From: Paracentrotus lividus
Taxonomy: Eukaryota > Echinodermata > Echinoidea > Camarodonta > Echinidae
Assembly (NCBI GenBank): GCA_940671915.1
Contig: CALNVZ010002100.1
Span: forward strand, 70,756,478-70,820,477
Direction of reading: 5' to 3'
Length of the DNA stretch: 64,000 bases
Shown: in pieces, positions 49,459-59,119 of the stretch
Layout of the letters: each line of letters opens with the position of its first letter
How positions within the stretch are numbered: position 1 is the stretch's first letter
Translations under genes and position numbers: made by a program
The notes under the pieces: model-generated
What the model was told of the DNA's origin: nothing
What the model saw: the letters and a program-made list of their open reading frames with translations, nothing else
Database searches by the model: none

Positions 49459-50566
49459 TAATATTTCCTCTCTGTTTTTTACCTCCTTCATTTATCATGC
49501 TATTGCTTCAATTTCTTCTTAAGAAGAGTACTTTATCAAGGGATGCGTGATGCCATCTCAACATCATGTGTTTCACTTTGCTGTATAAACATCTATTGTA
49601 TATACTCAGTGCAGTGTTGTGACGAGTGTAAATGGGCCGTGAATACCGGGACGCCATACACGCACACCAAAATCCAAGAATCTACTCAAAAGGGCTTGCA
49701 TTTTAAACACAATTTCTTAATATCATGTGAAACAACTTTCACGATATTATATTTTATGTATTTGGAGAACAATGTACGGAATACATTTTTTTTTACATGT
49801 AGTATGTGTTTTCTTCATTCAATCAACTTATCTCATTTATGATGGGAAACTACAAGTATATACATTTTACTTTGTTGGCACAATATTTTTTCCCCAAAAA
49901 TATTTAAAAGTTGCCTTCCTTGATTGATATACGTCATTTTAAGATGATAGTTCAACTTTATTTCTTAAAAATTATATAAAAGTAAATGTTCCATGAACAG
50001 GGGTGCATACATGTACACTCCGATATATATATATATATGTTTCCTTGCTGATTTATTTATTCCTATATAGGTTCTCCTTAAATTTACCACGCTTGTATCC
50101 CCACATATTACATTAGATTTAATTTATTTGGCATGATAGTATTAGTTTAAAATGGACCTCGCCATAAACTAGCTTGGCCCTCTGAATGATCATTGAAGTA
50201 CAGATAAGTAGTATTACAATTTGTTATGCTTTTGTAAAGTTTATAATTCTGCTCATCCAATTTTAAAAGTTTAAATTCTCTGAAAGTCTTCAAACATGTC
50301 AAAGCACATGTGCTTATGACGTACAGTTTCAAACAGAGATCAAGCCTGGGAGATGTTTTGATTTGATATCATCTTCTTATACTCGGGAGGTCGATCTCCC
50401 AAATATTATTTCGAGATGACACTGTTTATTTCTGCAATGATATCTCTTCCTCGAACCCTCCATCACTCTAATTAATCTTTGTCTCTCAGTTTCTCTTCTA
50501 TCAATGTGCCGCAATCTTCAAGTTCTGGCTGCTAAGGTTGTTCTGTTCTCACCCCCCCCCCCTCTC

Positions 50567-50616
<50 letters not shown>

Positions 50617-53600
50617 ATAATATATATATATAAATATAAATCCCACTTTTTCAACCCATCATTCCTTCTCCCTGCTAAATATATCTATATCATTTTTGGC
50701 CTGTCGGTTATTTATATTTTGTGACTAAAAGTCGGTTTACTCTATCATCCTTATTGTGAGCTGATTTATCTCCATCACATATATTCTATAATTTATAATA
50801 CTGGTAACAATAGTATAATAAAAGGACAAGAATAAAAGATAAGAAGGAATGTGGCTGTATAGCATCTTCAACCATGCAAAGCAAGTCCAACTTGTGATGT
50901 TCATTGTTACTCACCATTGCTCACAGTCCGGTTAATTATTGACCTGTGGTATTGGGGATAAGACACACAATGAGACCACTAAATGACCAACGAGTCTTGT
51001 ACCTACTGAATAATGACTGTTAATAAGGAGCTTTGGATGATCAGCCAACAGAGAGAAAGAGGGAGGGAGAGACAGACAAATATACATATACATGTCTGGA
51101 GCATATGTGGCTTTTAAAATATTTAAAAAGATAGTACAATATTATAGTATAAAATTTTACCATCAAAATGAGGGCTGCAACTTACTCTTAACGTGGTTTG
51201 AATTTTGCCGCCCTTTTCCTTGAGGGATCAGTTGTTTTAAATTGACTAAAAATAGTTATTTTATTCATTGTTAAAACAACAACAACATTCTAACCACATG
51301 GCTGATTTTTTTTTCATTGGTAAAGTATATTGAAAATTATGGATTAAATAAATAAATAAAAATTATTTCATAAAGGCCCCGCGAGCTGAAGTGACACAGC
51401 TAAAATTATAACAATAATAGAGAGAGAGAAAGAGAGTCAGGAAAAAAAAAATTAAAGACACAAATGTTTTCATGAAAATGTCATTTATACACGTAAGGAG
51501 ACAGGGTCTTATTGTTTGTCCATCAAATTGATGTTAAAGAATTATTGAAAATAAAACGAAAATTATCCCGCCAGTTTATCTGCAAATTTTACCTGCAAGC
51601 TTCAACTTGTTAGAGTGTCTAATATGACGAGGTTATAGAAATATTGTCATAGGTAGATAGTGGAGGGGTTGATCCCATTGATCTACTGTCCAAGATGAGT
51701 AGGCGTGTGTTAAGTTGGTAAAAGAACTGTAATGCGTGAAAATCAATGCATTAAGGACTTTCAATTTGTTTGCAGACGATCTTGACGACTGATAATGAAT
51801 CGATTGAAGGATCTATAGATCGGACCATATGTGTCACGTTTATTATGGAGTGGGTGTAACCCTACGTCTACTATCTATACTATATTTCATAAGCTTATTA
51901 ATAAATCTATTTCATGGTTGTTGTGTTTCATTAAACAAAGATAGAATACATTTATGAATTAAAAAGAAAGTAAACAGTGGCAAACAAGACTCTAAATCTA
52001 AATACTAACCTATAAAAGTACATTTATTTACTTGTTTGTTTGCCTGAGGGGGGGGGGGGGTCTGTTCCTTGTTCGTCATTATTCCCCCGTCGGGCTGGTC
52101 ATGACCGTGAATGTGTCGTAGTGTAATGGTTCTCGACTTTCAAAGTTCGAATCTTAGCCCAGCGCTAATTACCATGTGCGAAACTTTATATACGTTTGCC
52201 CCTTCATTTGATAATGCTGCTATCAATTTTATTGACACATTGCAGCGTCAGAATGCGAAATATTCATCCAAATCTCTTTCACTCTGAAAAATGAACTTTC
52301 AGCAATTTTGGGTTGCCATTCTTTAGAGTTTAACCTAACCATCCAATTATCCCGAGCAATTTTTTTTTTTTTTTTTTTTTTTTTGCGTTAACAGAATCCA
52401 GTCCGGACAAGATGTTATTGTCTCAACTTTCACATTGATCCGCTATCCATCAACTTTATCCTCTGAGATTTGTCTAAAAATCATCCTCTAAGTGAAGAAA
52501 TAATGACATCAAGAAAAAAGAAAAGAAAGAAGATGCAAAAGCTGTGAATTATTTCAAAGACTTTTATCGAAATAAGCTTGAGGCTTTAGTCTGCATAAAC
52601 AGAAATACAGGACCACCTCGCTCTTATGTGTGTCGAGGATGTCATAGTGCATGACCGTAACTTGTCATTTTTCCTCTTCGAACGAGAGGAATTTCTTCTG
52701 CAAATATAACTTCACTGTCTCACTTCTGTCCCACTTTCATCCTTTTACATCAAAGAGAAGAAAGAAAGAGAGGGGTTGGTATTTTGTTTCTTGCTAAGCA
52801 AAGAATAACAAAAGATGACAACTTGTTGGATGAGATAGATGATGATCTGCACGTGTATTATTCGATCATCAGATGGAATGGGGAGATAAATAAACTCTTT
52901 CATTATCCTGTTGATGGAGCTCAAAGACTCGCGTGAGGACGTGCTCTGAGATTTTTAAGAAAAAGAAGATAAAAGTATGGCAGCAGTCAAAAGTGAATAG
53001 CAAATTATGAGATTTAACAGGCGGATTTTGTCGAGCACTCAACCCGATGACCAAAGTACAAGTTACTTTCTGAAGAACTGTGTCAGTGCATATCCGATGG
53101 GTCGGCATATGAAGCCAAGACCTTCCTTTTTTCATTTAAAATTATTTGAGGTTTTCTTTCTCATCTTTTAATATATGAATATTATTGAAGAGCTACGGAT
53201 AAGGGACTATTTTCATGTATTTGATAAAAGGTGGCATTGTCGAAAACATTCCTATTTTTTAACATGAACAGTGATGAACAGACACTGAGCTTTTTTTTTT
53301 AGGGGAGCGTCCTCGGCGCCCCTCATGGATCCGCCACTGTGTATGCATAACAGAAGGGTACACTGTAAAAAAATAATACAGCAAAGTGATGTCAGCAGAG
53401 TCGCCATACAAAAATGTAATTTGAAATAACAGTTTTGCTGTAAATTTCTTCTCTAATAATTAATGAAAGAGAAGAAAAGAAATCATTAGAGTTCTATAGC
53501 TGACATATTTGGTTAAAACGGAACAAATGTGTTACTCCTGATGTATATTTTGTTCTCAATTATTCCTTATTTGCAGGAGAAATTTACAACAAAACTGTTT

Positions 53601-54082
53601 TTTAAATTACATTTTTTTATGGCGACTCTGCTAACAGCAGATTTGCTGTAAAAATACAAATATTTTTTACAGTGTAGTTATTCGCCATCGATTTTTGATA
53701 TGCTAAGATTGTTGTGAACATTACAAGTGAGTCATATGTGTTAGTATATTTTTAACTCTTGATATCTACAGAGACTTTTTCCACATGTACCTGTACACTT
53801 TTGTATTTTAATTCATGTATCCTCTTTTTTTTTTTTTCGAAATGATTATCAACAGATAAGAATATTGAACTTCGCCTTACATTCACTTTGGGAAATCATT
53901 ATTATCTTATAAAAATATCCTCTGTAAACTGATTCTTTCATCCTGTGCTGTATATAAGTTATTATAAAACAAAAACGATGGGAATCCGACATTCAAAGTG
54001 TCATATATTTGATATATTCAGGAACGATTAAAAGTTAGAAGATTTCATTTTAAAATGTCAAACTAAATTTCCACCGAGCATG

Positions 54083-54138
<56 letters not shown>

Positions 54139-54516
54139 CGTATGTTTCAAGATTACTGTTAAAACATAATTTTAAGGAATTTTCAACGCAGGTATTCTAC
54201 GCTCATAATTTTGTTATGGCAAACTCCACACCCCCTAAAAAAAAATATAAAAAAAACACACACACACACACGCACAAGAAAAACAGTTAACATGTGTATG
54301 CAAAACAGGAATATTGACAAACATGCATTATTCTATGATATGTCGGGCATTTCGAAAGACTATAAATCCGATATACGATTTATATGTTTTACTTTCTAAC
54401 GATCGAAACATTAGAAGGATTTCTTACCACCATGTTGCAACGACTTCCGATGGAGTTAGAAGTAGAAGAAACAAGAAGATGAGACTAAAAGAAAAAGTCC
54501 GATTTGGCTTCTTCAT
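18924..54516 (-). CDS. Wnt2: Wnt2 secreted signalling glycoprotein (six coding exons)
   Basis: Wnt ligands are lipid-modified secreted proteins that bind Frizzled receptors. Coding exons are 54428-54516, 48822-49051, 28245-28528, 20930-21028, 19441-19611 and 18924-19145, with GT/AG sites and matching phases. Residues 1-27 are a signal peptide (LIFLFLLLL core), then TWW. Family landmarks: [18 protein letters not shown] (exon 2), [11 protein letters not shown] and [12 protein letters not shown] (exon 3), [10 protein letters not shown] with the acylated Ser at residue 217 (exon 4), [12 protein letters not shown] (exon 5), [14 protein letters not shown] and MCCWRGYN (exon 6). The Wnt2 subfamily is supported by [11 protein letters not shown], by [12 protein letters not shown] and by overall length. 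Exon 5 lacks one base and exon 6 two; with those restored the protein has 365 residues and 24 cysteines (human WNT2 has 360 residues). N-glycosylation sequons lie in RWNCS and NRTS. Introns total about 34 kb and are full of mobile elements. Confidence 0.9.
19441..19611 (-). CDS. Wnt2: Wnt2 exon 5 with one-base frame break
   Basis: After acceptor TATTGACAG the exon reads VGEYLK in frame 0; then a run of five A (a sixth is needed) shifts the frame, after which [20 protein letters not shown] and [18 protein letters not shown] continue open to donor GTAGGA. The exon is 171 nt, whereas phases on both sides require 172. A lost A in a homopolymer is the simplest reading. Confidence 0.8.
19955..20406. 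mobile_element. TA-flanked MITE with GTAACTC internal repeats
   Basis: Starts TA-CACTGTAAAAAA and ends TTTTTTAGAGTG-TA. The interior has repeated GAGTAAA / TTTACTC and GTAACTC motifs, including a short tandem duplication (ACTAATGCTTTACTCCAACG twice). No coding content; in Wnt2 intron 4. Confidence 0.75.
20930..21028 (-). CDS. Wnt2: Wnt2 exon 4, lipid-attachment motif
   Basis: Exactly 33 codons between phase-0 introns (acceptor CGTCTACAG, donor GTAACT). It encodes [20 protein letters not shown] then [10 protein letters not shown]. The first Ser of GVSGSC is the Porcupine palmitoleoylation site of the family. The intron right after FRK is, to my knowledge, absent from five-exon vertebrate WNT2. 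Confidence 0.93.
21797..22610. mobile_element. two head-to-head copies of a MITE forming a large palindrome
   Basis: Left copy 21797-22188 and right copy 22194-22610 are reverse complements over nearly their whole length. Both carry GGCGGGCTCACACTATGCGA followed by CTTGCTGCGGTGCGAT as termini, and a central GATCGCAGTGACGTCACTGC. A short extra fragment of the terminus follows at 22611-22628. No transposase. Confidence 0.9.
22630..22880. mobile_element. TGCGGCGG terminal-inverted-repeat element
   Basis: Perfect 18-bp inverted ends TGCGGCGGTCACAACTCG and CGAGTTGTGACCGCCGCA, flanked by TAA on both sides, which fits a 3-bp PIF/Harbinger-type target duplication. 251 bp, GC-richer than its surroundings. 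Other copies at 60281 and, truncated, at 5936. Confidence 0.9.
23309..23491 (-). pseudogene. Tc1 transposase C-terminal fragment
   Basis: A 60-codon open stretch with [20 protein letters not shown] and SMPRRL, typical of the end of Tc1/mariner transposases. No catalytic DDE residues are in this fragment and the upstream part is broken. Confidence 0.75.
23795..24725. repeat. minisatellite, about 41-bp unit, left arm
   Basis: About 19 copies of a unit containing ATACCATATGTATGGTAT, then TGCTGTATGG, a T run and GGCACAA. Each unit holds a near-perfect hairpin. The unit lacks stop codons in most frames, giving long meaningless open frames on both strands. Confidence 0.95.
24741..24830. repeat. 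fragment of the GGGCAATTGTAACA element family
   Basis: TGTTACAATTATTGTCCCGG then TCTCCCCTA matches the inverted ends of the element at 60573-63808. Short, without a partner end nearby. Confidence 0.5.
24860..25700. repeat. two diverged copies of the GCGCGAAGCGCGAGC repeat
   Basis: A segment near 24870-25100 (GTGAGCGCGAAGCGCGAGCT) recurs diverged at 25460-25690 (GTAGCGAAGCGGGAGCG). Both are inverted relative to the tandem array at 43.5-44.6 kb. Confidence 0.6.
26380..27190. repeat. minisatellite, right arm of foldback-type element
   Basis: Units contain CCATAGGAAATCCTATGG (a hairpin), then TATTTTGGCTGTATGGTA and GTGTGGTATTTGTGCC. The sequence differs from the left-arm unit but shares the ATACCAT / ATGGTAT theme and NTGTATGG block. 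A noisy second copy is at 29890-30720. Confidence 0.95.
27560..27960 (+). pseudogene. broken Tc1 transposase fragment, right arm
   Basis: Pieces of a Tc1 transposase can be read with frameshifts; the second copy at 31061-31261 reads more openly as [20 protein letters not shown] and [10 protein letters not shown], the region around the last catalytic acidic residue of the DDE domain. Dead copy. Confidence 0.75.
28245..28528 (-). CDS. Wnt2: Wnt2 exon 3 (clean copy)
   Basis: Acceptor TATGTTTCAG, donor GTGAGA, 284 nt ending in phase 0. It encodes [31 protein letters not shown] and [12 protein letters not shown]. The frame is open throughout. A degraded second copy lies at 31744-32025. Confidence 0.93.
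28714..29167. mobile_element. inverted-repeat element carrying tRNA-like promoter boxes
   Basis: Ends AAACTGAAGTGCT and AGCACTTCAGTTT are inverted. Inside, the minus strand has GGTTTGAATCC preceded by TGGTCTAACATGG, and the plus strand has GGTTCGAATCCC near 29046, both like Pol III B/A boxes. It may be a composite of SINE and MITE. In Wnt2 intron 2, with a noisy copy at 32206-32660. Confidence 0.65.
29643..29667. other. assembly gap (25 N)
   Basis: Run of N separating the two near-identical segments, so the join is an assembler decision. Confidence 1.
29668..33110. repeat. noisy second copy of 26158-29642, probable false duplication
   Basis: Same order and orientation as 26158-29642, but with frequent one- and two-base insertions and deletions and few substitutions. 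Across the 284-nt exon 3, I count about five indel sites and two substitutions. That error spectrum fits unpolished long reads or a poorly resolved haplotype, not an aged duplication. Confidence 0.85.
31744..32025 (-). pseudogene. Wnt2: second, frame-broken copy of Wnt2 exon 3
   Basis: Matches 28245-28528 but is 282 nt long, with indels that break the frame (for example near 31760, 31832, 31860, 31917 and 31950). Splice-site flanks are still recognisable. Likely an assembly artefact and not an alternative exon. Confidence 0.85.
33111..33934. other. intronic sequence without visible features
   Basis: Part of Wnt2 intron 2. AT-rich, no array, inverted repeat or coding segment that I can support. 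Confidence 0.4.
33935..37310. mobile_element. 3.4-kb palindromic (foldback) element
   Basis: Left arm (about 33950-34680 and 35085-35310) and right arm (about 36320-37300) are reverse complements: GACAGTCGAGATATAAAAGT and GGGCGGACTACTCTTCAGAT on the left return inverted on the right, as do CTTACAGGCTGTGATCAAAC and the GGGGCTGAACAGGCT block. Left terminus AGGGAGCAA, right terminus TTGCTCCC. The spacer (35310-36320) has G and C runs. No transposase frame. Confidence 0.8.
37313..38080. repeat. minisatellite TTGGTCTACTAGGCGATTGG, left block
   Basis: About 25 imperfect copies of a roughly 30-bp unit, e.g. TTGGTCCACATCCAATTGGT. The same family occurs in opposite orientation at 40671-41575. Copies are degraded by indels. 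Confidence 0.9.
39810..40000 (-). mobile_element. LINE-like 3' tail
   Basis: A (GTTCA)n run then TTTATTTACAATTCC, read on the minus strand, is a typical short-repeat 3' terminus of CR1/L2-type LINEs. No RT segment is attached. Confidence 0.45.
40100..40612. repeat. tandem repeat with internal palindrome, about four units
   Basis: Units of about 120 bp start with ACGCAATGGTAATAGTG or a variant and hold TACCGAGATGATGTCGT, later ACGACAGCATCTCGGCAC, which are inverted to one another, so each unit folds into a hairpin. Confidence 0.8.
40671..41575. repeat. minisatellite ACCAATTGGATGTAGACC, right block
   Basis: About 28 copies of a roughly 30-bp unit, GAGTGGACCAATTGGATGTA then GACCAACTGGT. It is the reverse complement of the 37313-38080 family. 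The block ends at ACCAATAGGTG, then TTACCCTTGCTCCCTGGGT, whose TTGCTCCCTGGGT mirrors ACCCAGGGAGCAA at 33935. Confidence 0.92.
42170..42400. repeat. dispersed GGGGCTGAACAGGCT repeat
   Basis: GGGGGCTGAACAGGCTAAAA followed by a GGCCATTTTTGTACAAG block and a G run, as in both arms of the 34-37 kb palindrome and at 62090-62280. Function unknown; probably a decayed element end. Confidence 0.6.
43490..44660. repeat. tandem array on a CTCGCGCTTCGCGCTCGCA core, about 11 units
   Basis: Units of roughly 105-118 bp: TTCAGGTTGATATATCAAAA, then TTTTCAGCTCGCGCTTCGCG, CTCGCATTGTTTAATGAGAT and an A-rich block. The core GCGCGAAGCGCG is palindromic. A 54-bp sub-duplication occurs at 44505-44610. Diverged units lie further left (43000-43260). 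Confidence 0.9.
45110..48810. other. Wnt2 intron 2, distal part
   Basis: Mostly unique AT-rich sequence and less repeat-laden than its neighbours. I see no exon-like reading frame. Regulatory elements could be here but cannot be recognised by eye. Confidence 0.4.
48822..49051 (-). CDS. Wnt2: Wnt2 exon 2
   Basis: Acceptor TCTATTACAG, donor GTAAGT, 230 nt, phase 2 in and 1 out. It encodes [32 protein letters not shown] and [13 protein letters not shown], the N-terminal Wnt core with four cysteines and a glycosylation sequon (NCS). Confidence 0.93.
49080..49118. repeat. (AAT)n microsatellite
   Basis: About twelve AAT repeats just upstream of Wnt2 exon 2, inside intron 1. Confidence 0.9.
49421..49457. 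repeat. T homopolymer
   Basis: A run of about 37 T, in Wnt2 intron 1. Confidence 0.95.
50550..50640. repeat. (CT)n / (TA)n microsatellite
   Basis: A C run followed by CT dinucleotides and then TA repeats, in Wnt2 intron 1. Confidence 0.95.
52110..52165 (+). mobile_element. possible tRNA-derived SINE
   Basis: TCGTAGTGTAATGGTT (A-box-like) is followed about 25 nt later by AGTTCGAATCT (B-box-like). The stem pairing needed for a tRNA is not evident, so a SINE remnant is more likely than a tRNA gene. Confidence 0.35.
53361..53674. mobile_element. TA-flanked MITE with CACTGTAAAAAAATA ends
   Basis: Inverted termini CACTGTAAAAAAATA and TATTTTTTACAGTG are flanked by TA. Interior halves are also inverted to one another (AGCAGAGTCGCCATA against TATGGCGACTCTGCT). 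314 bp, non-coding, in Wnt2 intron 1. Confidence 0.88.
54082..54136. repeat. A homopolymer, about 55 nt
   Basis: A very long A run, about 300 bp from Wnt2 exon 1 on the intron side. It could be a retroposed tail, but no attached body is recognisable. Confidence 0.95.
54428..54516 (-). CDS. Wnt2: Wnt2 exon 1, signal peptide
   Basis: ATG at 54514-54516 opens [20 protein letters not shown] then TPSEVVATW, ending at donor GTAAGA in phase 2. A basic N-region, a leucine-rich core and a small-residue cleavage site (VVA) make a clear signal peptide. The WW after it matches the SSWW of vertebrate WNT2. Confidence 0.88.
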
Positions 54517-54694
54517 GTTGAGATGATATATATAAAATCCAAATATTAGATGTGAGTCAAATAGAAATCTCTATCCACTTGACAGCGACGATGAGCCGGA
54601 GTTTCAAGGGGAACAGTCGATACCTCTTCGCTTGTTTGATGCTGATGACGAGAACTTGCGAAGATGAATTGCTCACCAAGCTGAGTGTAGATAG

Positions 54695-54702
54695 CCTTTA
54701 TA
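54695..54702 (-). promoter_or_regulatory. Wnt2: candidate TATA box of Wnt2
   Basis: TATAAAGG on the minus strand, about 180 nt upstream of the Wnt2 ATG, followed by a CTCAGCTT initiator-like sequence. Position fits a short 5' UTR. Untested prediction. Confidence 0.35.
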
Positions 54703-54739
54703 TTAATCCATAAAGAAGTTAATAAAGGAATTTTCACGA

Positions 54740-56215
54740 CTATCCAAAATACATGTTATTCCTCATTCTAAAATAAAGAATGGTCGAACATCCCGATTTA
54801 TTTACGCGTTCCTATTCTGAAACAGAAACTTGTTACTTATTTCTGTCATGTCAGAGAAATAATAAATCCACTGTCCAGTGCATGTTGTTGCAAAATATTG
54901 ATATTTTTTCAACACCATAAACATATCAACTCATTATTTCCTTAATTGAATAATTACCGGATGTTCCCAGTAATATTATTCATAGCGGGGAACGTTAACT
55001 TAGAAACTGAGAGAGCCTGAGAAGAGCAGCTCCTTGTTGGGTCGCTTAAGAATCTTTGACACGAGACAAATCGAGCAAACTTTATCGTCTCAAGAGTTCT
55101 CAATAGCAATAGCATAACTTCAAAACTCCGTTCCGTCCTACCCCTACTTTTCATCACTCTCTTGTCCGTCTTCTTTTTGTCACCATCTCTATTTTTCTTT
55201 TCCGTATTAGCTTCTAAATCCTGTTTTGTGATTTGTCGCCTGCTGAGATCAAAGCGGTGCGCCTGCTCACAGCGTTCCATAGTCGTGCCTCAATTCTATG
55301 CTACGGTGTGCAGCGGAGCTGACAGACCGATCCGCAGTCTTTTTACAGTCGCGCGAACAAAAGATAGGCTACATAGCACAAGCAAAGAAGCTATCCGCAG
55401 CGGGACCGACAAAATGGACAGAAAGGCGAAACACGGTCCTTTCGATCTTTTCTCCCCCAATTTTTTTTTTTTTTTTTTCAAAAGAATTAAACTCCTTCCT
55501 CCCGTTTCAAATAGCCGCCGCACCTTTTACCAACTATAAAGCGACCGGGAACCTTTTATTCCAGTTCCCTCTAATCTGTGTTCCATTGATTTCTAAACAA
55601 ATTATAGGCTTTATCTCCCTAATTTCCGTCTCTAAAGGGGAGAGAAAGCAAGAAGAGATTATTCACTTATTTGTGGAAATTGTTTTGTGGTTGAAACGGT
55701 GGAATCTGAGTCATGCAATCGTTATTTCATATCAATTGCTAGCATTCCAGTAAAAATAATATTTCAGTGATGTATTTTCTCTTCATAAAGATCCCCAAGC
55801 TCTATTTTCTTTGAAAATGAAATGTTTTTGAAAGGGTTTGAAGATAAATCGACGTTTTGTAAAGCATGATGAATGTTGTTATTTGTTATCGCGGTTATCC
55901 TGGTTATGAAAAAAAAAATCATGAAAAATTACCGTTAAAGCAAGTAAATAAAGTATAAAAATATGTGTCTCATATTAAGGGAAGGTCTGGACCCAAAATA
56001 AGTTGCTTTTATAACAAGCAGAAAAAATAGAAAACAGAATTTAAAAAAATTGAAGGAAATCGGGCTAATAATAAGAAAGTTGTGAATATCTTTACGATGC
56101 ACAAAAATTGATCGCTATACTAAATTGGCAACACCTGTGATGTCATAGGGCACAACTTGCCATGCATTTTCTATATTGTTTTATGATAATTTTCACTTTA
56201 TTGTTAAGAAACTGT
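54740..56215. other. region upstream of Wnt2
   Basis: Contains a T run near 55460 and some GC-richer sequence at 55240-55400. I find open frames but none with recognisable protein similarity or splice logic. Could hold Wnt2 control elements. Confidence 0.4.
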
Positions 56216-56217
56216 TG

Positions 56218-57160
56218 ACTTGATTTGATTTGATTTTATTCGTCGAATGTACATATATGAGATAATAGAAGAAACACCAACAAGGATAGCTTATGAAAGC
56301 CGAAAAGGCTTATTTACAATGGGGTCCTTTCTAGTGAAACATATAACATAATATGATAACAAAAATATAACTAAATGAATAACGTACGTTAACAACAAAT
56401 AATAATATAAAACATGAACAAATAGACCACAAAAATTTTGCTAAATCTATAGCAAACCATTAATAACTGCGATATTAATATATATTCAAGCAAATTATAC
56501 TTTAACATAATATTGTTCTCTAATAAAACAATGATTGATTGTGATTAAGCTGTTATCTGCATTTCGTGCTAATGATGCTTTTAAGTAGTTTCCTGTTTTA
56601 GGTGTTGCTTTAATGCACTCTTAAAAGTATAAAAATTCTTAATAGCTTTAATATGATTTGGAGAATTCCAGCATTAGATACCATTGAAATAAAAAGTGTT
56701 TCCTATATATCCTTCACGTTTTGGTAAAACAAAATTAAAAAGACTATTCCTAGTTACGTGTTCATGGATATTTGAGACACGAGTGAAATTATTAGTTATA
56801 TAATGATCTAAAGTATCTGAGTGGAATATTTTATGCACATGGTGCAACACAAGTTGTTTAGACCTTTGATCTACATAGAGTAAACCTGCTTCTCCAAGTT
56901 CATTTCTACTGACATGTGTTTTCCTCATAACTTTGGTCAAGATATATTGATGGCAATATGCTATTGAATCTATACATATATTGTAAATCATCACCCCATC
57001 TAGAAATACAAAAAACAAAGATTTTAAGTAGGTTTTCAGTATAGAAAAAAGATATTCATTAATGTTGAATTTCGTGAAAAATAGCACTTTTCTTTTGAAA
57101 TGTCATTACAATTCTCATTGTATGAAAGTACATGGATGCAATAACATATTGCTATCAATA
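56218..57160 (-). mobile_element. LINE reverse-transcriptase 3' end
   Basis: On the minus strand, 56674-57087 is open and reads RNELGEAGLLYVDQRSKQLV, FTRVSNIHEHVTRNSLFNFV and LPKREGYIGNTFYFNGI, the C-terminal part of CR1/L2-like RTs; a WNS-type continuation follows after a frame change. The tail at 56218-56240 is a (GATTT)n-like repeat. The same tail recurs at 62640-62760. Confidence 0.85.
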
Positions 57161-57725
57161 TATCTGAGGAAAACAGTTTCTTCCCAAATAAAGTGAAACT
57201 TTTATTGTAAAACAATTTAGAAAATGCATGGCAAGTTGTGGCCCTATGACATCACAGGTGTGCCAATTTCGTATAGCGATAATTTTTTTTTGTGCGTCAT
57301 AAAGATATTCATATCTTTCTTATTATTATCTAGTATGTGGCATTTGACCAGAATGATAGAATCTGCAGTCTCCTTCATTATGCAAAGAGTTGGTTTAGTC
57401 AGAAAAAAATAAACAAATAAGCAAAAAAAAAAAAAAACAAAAAACAAACAGCAGGGATCGGACCCCGGAGAAATTTTTATCCTCTTCATCCCCCAACCCC
57501 ACACAACTTCTCCAATTTCAAAATCGCTCCACGGCCTCAGAACAGCAGGCCTATTATTTCAAAATAATCTAGCACCAGCATAATAGAAAATGAATATCAC
57601 TAAAGTCGACATGATAATGAAAATGTATTAACCCATCATTCAAATGATTCTCGTCAAGTTTGTATGAAAGAGTGAGATGGTGAGTGGGAATGAAGGGATT
57701 GATGCATGATTTTGATTTAACCCTA

Positions 57726-59116
57726 CACTGTTAAAAAAAACAGAAGCTTTTACAGAAAAAATACAGAATCATTATGTATATTTATGAGAGAATCATTACA
57801 GGTATTTATTTTTTATACACACAATTGATAGCTCAAAGGTCCTAACTAATTCTCTCATCCTACCCTACTTTGATTACTGTAGTAACGCTTGGAGCATGTG
57901 TGCTCAGTATCTTAAGGATGGCTTAATAAGGCAGCATAAGAAAATGGCCCGTTTAATCTTACAGGTAAATTATTCTACGCCTATTTAGCAAGTCTTCCAC
58001 CGATTGAAATGGAACTCAATCGATGAAAGGTGGGAATTTCACAAATGTAAAAACTGTGTTTAACATACTAAAATGGGGAAGCACCTGTCTATCTATCTGA
58101 ATTGGTGGTACGTCCAAGTAATGTACATTCCTACAGAACGAGAAATTCTGTGCAAAATGTGTAGTAGTACCTCTTGTACGCACGCAGTCCGGAAAAAAAA
58201 TCTTTCTCTCATAGTGCTGCCATTCTCTGGAATCAGCTGGATACTGGTACCCGTTTGTACTGTTTTCAAAGCACTCCTTTGTAACATCTTACTGGAGAAA
58301 CAGAATTCTTTGTAGAATGAAACAAACAGCAAACCCGACCCAGCTGATTCCAGAGAGAATGGAAGCAAGCAAAAACCAAAATAATAACTCATGCATAATG
58401 TTAAAAAGAAATATATATGTACATTATGTGTACAATATATGTGTTGTACTCTTTATCTGTTTTATACACATGATATGTAATATATATAAGTCTTGCAGGC
58501 CTATTGTCATTATAAATATTGTTGTTTTTTCTTTGTTCAGATGTTCATTTGTAATAATTTTCTGTAATTTCATATATGTTTATATCTTCTTTTGCAGGGC
58601 CCCAAGTATAACAGTATTTCATTTACTGAAGGGGTTACCCTGGGTAAATAAAACGAAAAAAAAAAATAAAAAAATAAATAAAATATAACGGGAAATTTTC
58701 TGCCATTTAACAGAACAGGTCTGTTTAAAAAAAAAAAAAAAGGGAAAAAGTGTTTTATTACAGGAAATTTGTAAATTTTCATACCCATATACCAATTTCT
58801 GTAATTTTACTGTAAAAGTGTGATACAATTGTGCAGTAAGATTACAGGTGTTCTGGAAGCTCTGCTGCAAGGACTTTTTCTGTTACTTTTTAAGGAAAAA
58901 AAAATATAATAATAATTTTTCTGCAATTTAACAGAACAGGTCTTTTTTTTTTTTTTTTTTTTTTTTAAAGAAAAAGGTCTTTTATTACAGGAAATTCGTA
59001 AAATTCATACCCCATTATACCAATCTTTCTGTAATTTTACTGCCAATTTTACTGCAAGTGTTCTGGAAGCCCTGCTGCAAGAATTTGTTGTTTTTAAGGA
59101 GAAATTTCTAACAGTG
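57726..59116. mobile_element. TA-flanked CACTGTTA element enclosing a LINE fragment
   Basis: Ends TA-CACTGTTAAAAAAAACAG and CTAACAGTG-TA. The right part holds two tandem copies (58690-58905, 58915-59118) of a block with TTTAACAGAACAGGTCT, TTTTATTACAGGAAAT and TTCTGGAAGC. A LINE piece (57830-58660) sits inside. Confidence 0.65.
57830..58660 (+). mobile_element. LINE reverse-transcriptase 3' fragment
   Basis: Plus strand near 57835-57990 reads LILPYFDYCSNAWSMCAQYL and HKKMARLILQ, the conserved region after the RT catalytic core; further on, frameshifted pieces include AAILWNQLD. The end, GGGGTTACCCTGGGTAAATA, is a typical CR1-type 3' end. Stops and frameshifts are present. Confidence 0.8.
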
Positions 59117-59119
59117 TAC

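Noticed and set aside
55162-55753. Overlapping frames of 125 and 151 codons upstream of Wnt2
   Set aside because: Interrupted by a T homopolymer, no recognisable family and no splice support.
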